Below, piece after piece: positions 7,384-12,765 of a stretch of DNA of 12,812 bases. This DNA is from Burkholderia sp. (GTDB taxonomy: Bacteria; Pseudomonadota; Gammaproteobacteria; Burkholderiales; Burkholderiaceae), in assembly GCA_028292565.1 (NCBI GenBank), contig JAQGMD010000163.1, positions 1 to 12,812 on the forward strand, given 5' to 3'. Position 1 is the stretch's first letter. Each line of letters opens with the position of its first letter. The position numbers and the translations under genes are program-made. The notes under the pieces are model-generated. The model searched no databases, was not told the DNA's origin, and saw only the letters and a program-made list of their open reading frames with translations.

Positions 7384-8571
7384 GTGAAACAAGTATTTGC
7401 CTGGTTGCGGGGATTTGTGCCGGCGCCGGTCGCTGTTAACAACGCGGAAAGACTTCGAGCCTGTTGCGGAGCGCTTATCGGGGTGTTGTTAACCAGCCTG
7501 GTAAGCCGCATGGTGCTCGGTCCCAGCCCGGGACTGCCCCTGCTGATTGCGCCGACCGGCGCATCCGCTGTACTGTTATTTGCCGTACCGTCGAGCCCGC
7601 TTGCCCAGCCCTGGTCCGTCATCGGCGGCAACATGATATCGGCGGTCATCGGCGTGGCATTCGCTCAGTGGATCGATGATCCGATCCTGGCCTCGGCACT
7701 GGCGCTCGCCGCAGCCATCGGCGTGATGTTCGCACTGCGCTGCCTGCATCCGCCAAGCGGAGCGATCGCTCTTACCGCGGTGCTCGGCGGGCCCACGATC
7801 CTGGCACAGGGCTACCATTTCGCGCTGTTCCCGGTAGGCGTGAACTCGCTGCTGCTGCTATTGACCGCCATCCTGTTCAATAACGCGACGCGCCACCGCT
7901 ACCCACATCCGCAGCGACCGAACCATAGCAATCCACACCGGACAGCAGACGCCCGCCCGAGTGATCGGGTCGGTTTCACACCGGCGGACCTGGACGATGT
8001 ACTCAAACAATACAATGAAGTGCTGGATGTAAGCCGCGACGATCTCGAAACAATTTTCCTGCAGACCGAGATGCATGCATATCGTCGTCGTTTCGGTGAA
8101 ATCACCTGCGCGGACATCATGTCACGCGACGTGCTCACAGCCGAATTCGGCACACCACTTGAACAGGCATGGTCCCTGATGCGCCGGCATCGCGTCAAAG
8201 CCCTGCCGGTTATCGATCGCGCCCGTCGTGTGACAGGCATCATCACCCAGACCGATTTCATGGAGCAGGCAAACCTCGACAGCTACGACGGCGTGGAAGC
8301 CAGGCTGCGCCGTTTTCTGCAACGCATACCGTTCATGCATCCGGAAAAACCCGAAGTGGTCGGCCAGATCATGACCAAACACGTCATCACAGCCAGGCAA
8401 AATATGCACATAGTCGAATTGGTGCCCCTGCTGTCCGACTCCGGATTGCATCACATACCCATCATCGATGATGAACGGCGACTCGTCGGCATGGTTACCC
8501 AGTCGGATCTTGTTGCGGCCCTGTACCGCGGGCGGATTGTTGATGCGGCGTCCGATAACGTGGTGCAGTAA
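7384..8571 (+). CDS. HPP-family membrane protein with two CBS domains
   Basis: The start chosen is GTG 7384, which has GGAG eight bases upstream; GTG 7375 is in frame but lacks a ribosome site. This gives 395 residues. The first 170 or so form the HPP domain, with about four to five membrane segments and the defining LRCLHPPSGA at about 118-127. After a charged linker with several His residues (about 168-195) come two CBS domains, about 238-297 (DIMSRDVLTAEFGTPLEQA, with TGIITQTD) and 326-382 (IMTKHVITARQN, with VGMVTQSDLVA). CBS pairs usually bind adenosyl nucleotides and gate the attached module. Some HPP proteins of cyanobacteria and plastids have been linked to nitrite transport; whether this one transports anything is inference. 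HPP-CBS fusions are a recurring bacterial arrangement. Confidence 0.92.
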   Translation: MKQVFAWLRGFVPAPVAVNNAERLRACCGALIGVLLTSLVSRMVLGPSPGLPLLIAPTGASAVLLFAVPSSPLAQPWSVIGGNMISAVIGVAFAQWIDDPILASALALAAAIGVMFALRCLHPPSGAIALTAVLGGPTILAQGYHFALFPVGVNSLLLLLTAILFNNATRHRYPHPQRPNHSNPHRTADARPSDRVGFTPADLDDVLKQYNEVLDVSRDDLETIFLQTEMHAYRRRFGEITCADIMSRDVLTAEFGTPLEQAWSLMRRHRVKALPVIDRARRVTGIITQTDFMEQANLDSYDGVEARLRRFLQRIPFMHPEKPEVVGQIMTKHVITARQNMHIVELVPLLSDSGLHHIPIIDDERRLVGMVTQSDLVAALYRGRIVDAASDNVVQ

Positions 8572-8579
8572 TACATCCA

Positions 8580-8597
8580 GGCCGCCGGTCGGTGGCC
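8580..8597 (+). terminator. Possible hairpin after the HPP-CBS gene
   Basis: GGCCGCC and GGTGGCC pair as a 7-bp stem (one G-U pair) around GGTC, starting nine bases after the HPP-CBS stop. No T-run follows. It may be a weak terminator or 3' stabiliser. Confidence 0.3.
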
Positions 8598-8640
8598 CGC
8601 GTCCATAGACGAAGGATCACCTTGCACATCCGGTCCGGCA

Positions 8641-8656
8641 CACTAATTTTCTAGTG
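8641..8656. promoter_or_regulatory. Inverted repeat upstream of the PRC-barrel gene
   Basis: CACTA-ATTTTC-TAGTG is a 5-bp inverted repeat with an AT-rich centre, 37 bases ahead of the PRC-barrel ATG. It is placed where an operator or a leader hairpin might be. No regulator can be assigned. Confidence 0.3.
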
Positions 8657-8692
8657 AAGTCTGCGGAAGGATCTCGAAGAACAGGAGTCATC

Positions 8693-9109
8693 ATGAGCTA
8701 TATCGATCGCGATACCTATGGCATGTACAAAAAACAGGCCGCCAAGGGCGCCGCTCCCATCCTGATGGGCGCGGGCACGCTTATCGGGGAGGAAGTCTAC
8801 AACGACAGCGAGGAACACCTGGGGGACATCAAGGAATTCATGCTGGAACTGGACAGTGGCAGAGTCGCTTACGCCGTGTTGTCTTTCGGCGGATTCCTGG
8901 GCCTCGGCGAGAAGCTGTTCGCGGTACCGTGGGATGCATTGAAGCTCGATCCGGCAAATCAACGCTTCGTCCTCAGCGTCGGAAAAGATCAGCTCAAGAA
9001 TGCGCCGGGGTTCGATAAAGACAATTGGCCGGACATGAACGATCAATCCTGGGCCTCCGGCGTTCGTTCATTTTACGGTGGGACACAGCCGGGGACGACC
9101 AGGCATTAG
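8693..9109 (+). CDS. PRC-barrel domain protein
   Basis: This 138-residue protein starts at ATG 8693, preceded by AGGAG with a 6-base spacer. An upstream in-frame start at 8654 adds 13 residues without a ribosome site. The PRC-barrel spans about 28-100: GTLIGEEVYN, LGDIKEFMLELDSGRVAYAV, and FLGLGEKLFAVPWDALKL, the usual run of small beta strands closing with a W-x-x-L motif. The family is related to the photosynthetic reaction-centre H subunit barrel and to RimM; stand-alone soluble versions are common in stress-linked loci of proteobacteria, with roles mostly unknown. No signal peptide or membrane segment is seen, so a cytosolic location is likely. The tail (about 105-138) is polar and rich in Asp, Gly and Trp. 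It is transcribed in the same direction as the HPP-CBS gene, with a gap of about 120 bases. Confidence 0.9.
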   Translation: MSYIDRDTYGMYKKQAAKGAAPILMGAGTLIGEEVYNDSEEHLGDIKEFMLELDSGRVAYAVLSFGGFLGLGEKLFAVPWDALKLDPANQRFVLSVGKDQLKNAPGFDKDNWPDMNDQSWASGVRSFYGGTQPGTTRH

Positions 9110-9150
9110 TGCAACTACTTGCCCGTGACGTAGCCGCCGGAACGCATAGT

Positions 9151-9164
9151 TTGATCCAGATCAA
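9151..9164. promoter_or_regulatory. Perfect FNR/ANR/CRP-family binding palindrome
   Basis: TTGATCCAGATCAA matches the FNR consensus TTGAT-N4-ATCAA at all ten specified positions. FNR and ANR are iron-sulfur regulators that bind this site when oxygen is low; related Dnr/Nnr proteins can use the same sequence. It is intergenic, between the PRC-barrel stop and the DUF3293 start. Its centre is about 61.5 bases ahead of a predicted start near 9219, a classic class I activator spacing. Confidence 0.7.
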
Positions 9165-9207
9165 CGATTGCGCTGCTGTGCAGCGGCTGGTCGAAGAGCC
9201 GCTCGCC

Positions 9208-9213
9208 TATACT
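9208..9213 (+). promoter_or_regulatory. -10 element downstream of the FNR site
   Basis: TATACT matches the -10 consensus at 5 of 6 positions, and no good -35 lies 16-18 bases upstream, as expected for an activator-dependent promoter. The predicted start is near 9219, giving a leader of about 220 bases to the DUF3293 ATG at 9441, which is long. Confidence 0.45.
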
Positions 9214-9440
9214 TTCATTACGCAAAGTTGCGAGGACGGGTTCTGCGTCCGCAAACCGGAATGAAAGTGGAAATGACAGCGGACCATAACAACATTGCCC
9301 CTGTTCTGCGCCTCTCCGACGCGCCTCTTCCGCGACCCTGCACATAGCAGTGCGTTTGCGCGCATCTGTCACACGCACACCCGGGTTTGCAATACCAACT
9401 GAACTGCATCACCGAGCAGGCACATGGGCCTGGTTCTTTC

Positions 9441-9863
9441 ATGACGGCCATTCCTGACGAATTGATCGTGGCGTACCGCGCCACCCATTACCGCGTTTGC
9501 TTGCCGGGAGGGGACATCACGCTCCGGGTAGACGCATATTGCGAACCACTTGCCAAATTGCATACCCTGCATGGCGTGAGTTCTTCCGCTTTCATTACTG
9601 CCTGGAACCCTCACAGCAGTCGGGCATCACAGCAGGAAAACGTCATTGCCCTGCAAGCCCTTTTACTTGAACTGAACGCACTCGGGTTGCGCTGGATCAA
9701 TGGCGAAGGCGAAGCGCCGTCGGGAGAGTGGCCCGCAGAGCCAAGCTTACTGGTACTCGGAGTCGATCACCGGAGTGCGCACGACATCGCTATGCAGTTC
9801 CGGCAAAATGCCTTCCTGTTCTGCGCCGCAGATGCTGTACCCAGGCTGGTATTGACGAGGTAG
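9441..9863 (+). CDS. DUF3293 family protein
   Basis: This 140-residue protein is assigned to DUF3293 from its sequence pattern: IVAYRATHYRV at 9-19, the core AFITAWNPHS at 50-59, Asn67 (QQEN), LGLRWINGEGEAP at 81-93, EPSLLVLGV at 100-108 and the terminal FRQNAFLFC. ATG 9441 fits the family start (MTAIPDELIVAYR). The longer frame from TTG 9387 adds 18 residues that the family does not show. The ribosome site is weak. The protein is probably cytosolic, and its biochemical role is unknown. The next promoter upstream is the FNR-box promoter, so low-oxygen control is possible but the leader would be long. Confidence 0.85.
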   Translation: MTAIPDELIVAYRATHYRVCLPGGDITLRVDAYCEPLAKLHTLHGVSSSAFITAWNPHSSRASQQENVIALQALLLELNALGLRWINGEGEAPSGEWPAEPSLLVLGVDHRSAHDIAMQFRQNAFLFCAADAVPRLVLTR

Positions 9864-10027
9864 TCCCTCCGTTGCTTGCCCCATGCAAAATTTGGCGGCA
9901 CAATTAACGCACTCCTTGCAGAGTTCCCCTGAACCCAGAGCCGCATCTCACGTGACGAAGGTGCCCCATGTCGGACTCGCGCAACTCGCTACGCATTGCA
10001 ACAGCCTACTCCTGTCACTGTTGTCCG

Positions 10028-10101
10028 TAAGCTGTTCCTGACCTCGACAATGCTCATCGCTATCAGTGAGGCCGCCGGCATGAGCGTTCAGGAACTGCTT
10101 A
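10028..10101. repeat. Long inverted repeat, possible structured RNA
   Basis: The arms TAAGCTGTTCCTGA (10028-10041) and TCAGGAACTGCTTA (10088-10101) pair over 14 positions with one mismatch. Inside them, ATGCTCAT (10050-10057) pairs with ATGAGCGT (10080-10087) over 8 positions with one G-U. Together they form a two-part hairpin with an 8-base bulge on the left side (10042-10049) and a 22-base apical loop. No T-run follows, so it is not a normal terminator. It may be a small RNA, a processing site or a palindromic repeat element. Confidence 0.55.
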
Positions 10102-10132
10102 ACTTGAAGCCGGGACAGTGATCAACTATTTA

Positions 10133-10161
10133 TTGACCTTTCTTTGCGTCAAATGTTTACT
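10133..10161 (+). promoter_or_regulatory. Candidate sigma70 promoter for the microprotein gene
   Basis: TTGACC (10133-10138, 5 of 6) and TTTACT (10156-10161, 4 of 6) are separated by 17 bases. The start would be near 10168, about 56 bases before the microprotein ATG. Two similar words, TTTGCGTCAAAT (10143-10154) and TTTGCTCAAAT (10161-10171), start 18 bases apart and overlap the promoter; they may be regulator sites. Confidence 0.45.
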
Positions 10162-10223
10162 TTGCTCAAATCGCCGCCAACGTGAGTGGCTACACTGCTT
10201 CCTATATCGTTTAAGGAGATGTC

Positions 10224-10310
10224 ATGGAACGCGCAGATGTAGCCATCGTAGGGTTTTTTATCGTTCTCGCGCTGGCAATTGCTACCGGCGTCTTTCTGGT
10301 CCCATACTGA
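10224..10310 (+). CDS. 28-residue single-helix membrane microprotein
   Basis: The frame encodes MERADVAIVGFF followed by IVLALAIATGVFLVPY and a TGA stop. A near-ideal AAGGAGATGTC lies directly ahead of the ATG, and a good promoter pair lies about 60 bases further up. Residues 6 to about 26 form one continuous hydrophobic helix, with a short charged N-terminus (E2, R3, D5) and no charged C-terminal tail. In size and design it resembles small subunits such as KdpF and CydX, but its sequence is not recognisably either and no partner operon is next to it. It stands alone, convergent to the PilZ gene 38 bases away. Function unknown; likely an inner-membrane peptide that binds a larger protein (inference). 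Confidence 0.72.
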   Translation: MERADVAIVGFFIVLALAIATGVFLVPY

Positions 10311-10348
10311 ACGGCGCGCGGTAGCAATCACCCCTCGCGTCATCCGTA

Positions 10349-10696
10349 TCAAACACCGCTCATCAGCTGTTTGATCAACCTTGACGTGGCGGCGTCAGGG
10401 TCGGCAAACTCCAGGCCGATCCTGAAGCCTTTCATGCCGGCCAGGACGTTGGACCGCACCCGGCAGGTGAAACGCGCCTGGCCGGGCTCATCATTAAGAA
10501 TCACGTTGATCACGATCGTCACCTTCCCGCCTTCGCGTAAGGGCCGGTCCAACATGACGGACAGACCCGCGGCAGAAATGTCGATGGTTTTTGCGGGGAT
10601 CGAAGTGGAATTGTCGACGCTGAGGATTGCGCTTCGGTGAAAAATCTTTGCTGGCGCATTCCTCGAGTCGTCCTTGCTCGGGAAGGCGGAAGACAT
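10349..10696 (-). CDS. PilZ domain protein
   Basis: This 115-residue protein is a single PilZ domain, the family that binds cyclic di-GMP. The second motif, DISAAG (Asp39, Ser41, Gly44), is intact. The first motif, normally RxxxR, reads KIFHR (Lys17 to Arg21), so its first Arg is replaced by Lys. The spacing between motifs and the FHR tripeptide resemble those of the P. aeruginosa PilZ protein PA4608. The strands RFTCRVRSNV and GFRIGLEFAD complete the barrel, and a C-terminal helix (RLIKQLM) follows. The ATG is preceded by GGAAT at a rather long distance. It is divergent from the degenerate receiver protein, and the two may act in one signalling process. Binding of c-di-GMP is likely but the Lys change makes it uncertain. 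Confidence 0.9.
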   Translation of the reverse strand: MSSAFPSKDDSRNAPAKIFHRSAILSVDNSTSIPAKTIDISAAGLSVMLDRPLREGGKVTIVINVILNDEPGQARFTCRVRSNVLAGMKGFRIGLEFADPDAATSRLIKQLMSGV

Positions 10697-10869
10697 GCGG
10701 CATTATTCCATTAATCCAGTCACGCTGTCGCCTTCTCCGTAATATCACATGAATATGGGATACTACGCGCCCCCCAAACCGGCTATCCTCTCTATTGCCT
10801 AATGGCAACGTACCTCACCCTTGTCAGAAAATCAATTCCGCAAGTCATGGTATGCACTGGAATTAAAAT

Positions 10870-11751
10870 ATGACCTCATCTTCACAAGCTACTGTGGATA
10901 TTGCTCTCGTGGGATTCAGCGACCATGAGCGGTTGGTAATGAATTCATTGTTCAAGGTTTCGGGCGCGTACCGGGAATGGCAGGATGACCAACGGACGCA
11001 ACCGCATTGCGTGTTGATGGACGTGGATGAAGAAACCGGACGCGCCTGTGCTGATATGGAACTGGAGCACCCGACGGGTGCACCTATTGTGTCGATCGGC
11101 ACCGAGGTGGCGGGAAAATCGATCGCCGCGCACATACCGCGCCCGTTTCGGTGGGTCGACATCCTGAACACGCTCGCGAGCGTCACCAAGTCGAAGCACG
11201 AGCCCGCCGACCCTGGCATGGACCTGTCGCCGGCTACGATACTGGCGCTGACGGAAAAGCCATCAAACACCATTATTCCGGATGTAGCCCCGGCCGCGCC
11301 CGCGCCAGCCGAGTACAAAAGCAGCACCAGCACTGCCGCGATCCGCAAAGGCGTCCGGGTTTACAAGACGATAGGCGCGGTACTGGTAGTCAATCCGAAT
11401 CCCAAGGGATGGCGGCATATCAGCGCCGAGGTGGCGAGCCTCGGATACCGTGTCGACCATGTATCGACCGGCGCTGCGGCCGCCCTGTTGCTGGCAAATT
11501 TCCGCTACAACTGTGTCGTCCTCGAAACCCAGTTGCCGGACCAGGAAGGCTTCGAGCTTTGCCGCCTGCTGAAAAAAACCGAGGGCAGGCGCCGCACCGC
11601 TACCATCATTCTGACCAATAGCCGGAGTCCGATCGATCGCATCAAAAGCAAATATGTCGGTGTCGATGCCTTCATCAGCAAACCTGTGAACCGGGACGAA
11701 CTCGCAAAAACACTCCGGAGGTTGCTGCCGGAATACGTCCTGCAATCCTGA
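10870..11751 (+). CDS. Protein with two degenerate receiver domains (pseudo-receivers)
   Basis: This 293-residue protein has two response-regulator folds joined by a Pro/Ala-rich linker (about 108-165). Domain 2 (about 168-290) is clear: LVVNPNP in place of the acidic pair, CVVLETQLPDQEGFELCRLL with Glu219 where the phospho-accepting Asp should be, the switch Thr249 (ILTNS) and the conserved Lys271 (FISKPV). Domain 1 (about 9-105) is more diverged: IALVGFSDHER lacks the acidic pair, Asp51 (LMDVDEE) sits at the acceptor place, and the conserved Lys is Arg91 (PRPFRW). Neither domain has the full active site, so normal phosphotransfer is unlikely; Glu219 may mimic phosphorylation. No output domain is present, so it probably acts by protein contacts. 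The ATG has GGA nine bases upstream. It is convergent with the TonB-like gene, 6 bases apart. Confidence 0.85.
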   Translation: MTSSSQATVDIALVGFSDHERLVMNSLFKVSGAYREWQDDQRTQPHCVLMDVDEETGRACADMELEHPTGAPIVSIGTEVAGKSIAAHIPRPFRWVDILNTLASVTKSKHEPADPGMDLSPATILALTEKPSNTIIPDVAPAAPAPAEYKSSTSTAAIRKGVRVYKTIGAVLVVNPNPKGWRHISAEVASLGYRVDHVSTGAAAALLLANFRYNCVVLETQLPDQEGFELCRLLKKTEGRRRTATIILTNSRSPIDRIKSKYVGVDAFISKPVNRDELAKTLRRLLPEYVLQS

Positions 11752-11757
11752 CGGCCA

Positions 11758-12588
11758 TCAGCGCGCCGAAAAAAACTCCCGCATCAGGAATTGCTGGAGT
11801 TCGGCGCTGTCTTCCGGTCTCGCGCTCAGCGTAAGGTTGCGACCGAGGCGATGCGATTCCCAGACAAAAGTGTCGGTCTTTTGCTCGCGAATGATCTCGA
11901 TCATTTTCTTTACGACCGCAATTTCGATGCTCGCTTCCGTACCCTGCTCGACCGTCACCAGGCGGCTCGAGTTTCTGCGCGCATTGACACTCCATCCATG
12001 AAACGCGAACGTCGCATCACGCAATCCGACCCGCCGCACCTGAAAGAGCCCGCCACTGTCGTCCCGGTTGCGGCCATTCGCTTGCCTTAAAGATGTCTCG
12101 ATATTCGCGAGCGCGACGCTGTTGTCGTTCGTTACCTTGTCCTCCTGCGGGGGCGTTGCCGCACCCTGCGCTTCGGCCCGACGCTTTCGAGCAGCCTGCA
12201 GTTGCGTGAACATATCATCGGACGGAGCCGGGGCAGGCGATGCCGCCGGCTCTGCTACTCGAGGCGATGGCTGCGGAGTGACTATCTGCGGAGCTGCAAG
12301 CTCCGGTTTGCGGACCGGCTTGCGCTTCGCCACGCGCGGCGCAGGCGGCTTTCCGGCACGGACGCCAGGCGAAGGCGGCGCACTCGGAGGCGGAGGCGGA
12401 CTGGCCGCGGGCGGCGCCAGCAAAACTGTCACCCGGCGTTCGCTTCCGGGCGGCTCCGCATCCATGACCACCGGGGGCCGGACGACCAGGTACCATAGCG
12501 CGGCCGCATGAATCAATAACGACAGCGACACACCTAGGATGATCGACCGCCGGCGTCCGCTCGGGTCACCGGAGCCTCGTCCTCGCAT
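11758..12588 (-). CDS. TonB-like membrane-anchored proline-rich protein with unknown C-terminal domain
   Basis: The preferred start is ATG 12588 (276 residues). The frame continues to ATG 12720, but those 44 codons have AT-rich third positions unlike the rest and would leave only 45 bases to the divergent gene; neither start has a good ribosome site. After a basic N-terminus (SGRRRS) comes one membrane segment (about 15-36) carrying Ser23-xxx-His27. E. coli TonB has the same spacing at Ser16/His20, residues needed for coupling to ExbB-ExbD. A Pro/Ala/Lys-rich linker follows (about 57-125), then a charged helix (FTQLQAARKRRAEAQ), then a folded domain at about 178-276 (GGLFQVRRVGLRDATFAFHG, EIAVVKKMIEIIREQ, TFVWESHRLGRNLTLSARP). 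That domain is not the usual TonB C-terminal domain. The N-terminus faces the cytosol and the rest the periplasm. Role unknown. Confidence 0.8.
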   Translation of the reverse strand: MRGRGSGDPSGRRRSIILGVSLSLLIHAAALWYLVVRPPVVMDAEPPGSERRVTVLLAPPAASPPPPPSAPPSPGVRAGKPPAPRVAKRKPVRKPELAAPQIVTPQPSPRVAEPAASPAPAPSDDMFTQLQAARKRRAEAQGAATPPQEDKVTNDNSVALANIETSLRQANGRNRDDSGGLFQVRRVGLRDATFAFHGWSVNARRNSSRLVTVEQGTEASIEIAVVKKMIEIIREQKTDTFVWESHRLGRNLTLSARPEDSAELQQFLMREFFSAR

Positions 12589-12669
12589 ATCGGCGGGTTT
12601 GCGGATATGAATTGTTGCGATCAAACCATCAAGCACTTGTGAATCTTCATAGGGGTCTGACAGAGCAAC

Positions 12670-12677
12670 AGTATAGT
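12670..12677. promoter_or_regulatory. Overlapping -10 elements on both strands between divergent genes
   Basis: The plus strand reads TATAGT (12672-12677) and the minus strand reads TATACT (12675-12670), each 5 of 6 to the -10 consensus. They lie in the 177-base divergent gap that results if the TonB-like gene starts at 12588. No good -35 is seen on either side. A shared bidirectional promoter is possible. Confidence 0.3.
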
Positions 12678-12765
12678 GCCCGATTCCCGACAGCGCGCGC
12701 TCCACCGGATCAGCTATCATGCACCGTCAATTACAGACGGCAAGAGGTGTAATGGGAAGTTAAAC

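Larger units (their letters stand above)
9110..9440. other. Intergenic region with FNR-type promoter, no supported gene
   Basis: Frames on both strands cross this 331-base gap (for example 9115-9378 on the minus strand), but none has a ribosome site or a recognisable family, and the minus-strand frame covers the FNR palindrome. A 28-codon plus frame at 9261 (MKVEMTADHNN) begins soon after the predicted transcript start but has its purines too close to the ATG. The gap is best read as the leader of the DUF3293 gene, or possibly as an RNA gene. Confidence 0.5.
9864..10223. other. Intergenic region with long inverted repeat and promoter, no long gene
   Basis: Between the DUF3293 stop and the microprotein start, no open frame has both a ribosome site and a recognisable product. 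The two notable elements are the large inverted repeat at 10028-10101 and a good promoter pair at 10133-10161. A 23-codon frame (ATG 10050 to TGA 10120) lies inside the repeat but has no ribosome site. Confidence 0.5.

Noticed and set aside
9261..9347. 28-codon plus-strand frame just after the predicted FNR-dependent start
   Set aside because: The purine-rich bases are too close to the ATG for a normal ribosome site, and the peptide shows no structure or family; kept only as a possibility in the gap entry.
9115..9378. 87-codon minus-strand frame in the gap after the PRC-barrel gene
   Set aside because: It lacks a ribosome site and family match, and it covers the perfect FNR palindrome, which is better explained as regulatory DNA.
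10050..10120. Short frame MLIAISEAAGMSVQELLNLKPGQ with two possible starts
   Set aside because: No ribosome site, and the sequence is constrained by the inverted repeat, which explains it better.
10371..10380. TTGATCAA word near the PilZ 3' end as an FNR site
   Set aside because: It lacks the 4-base spacer of FNR sites and lies inside coding sequence.
12068..12511. Plus-strand Gly-rich 147-codon frame opposite the TonB-like gene
   Set aside because: It is the antisense of the proline-rich linker, which naturally yields Gly-rich open frames; no ribosome site.
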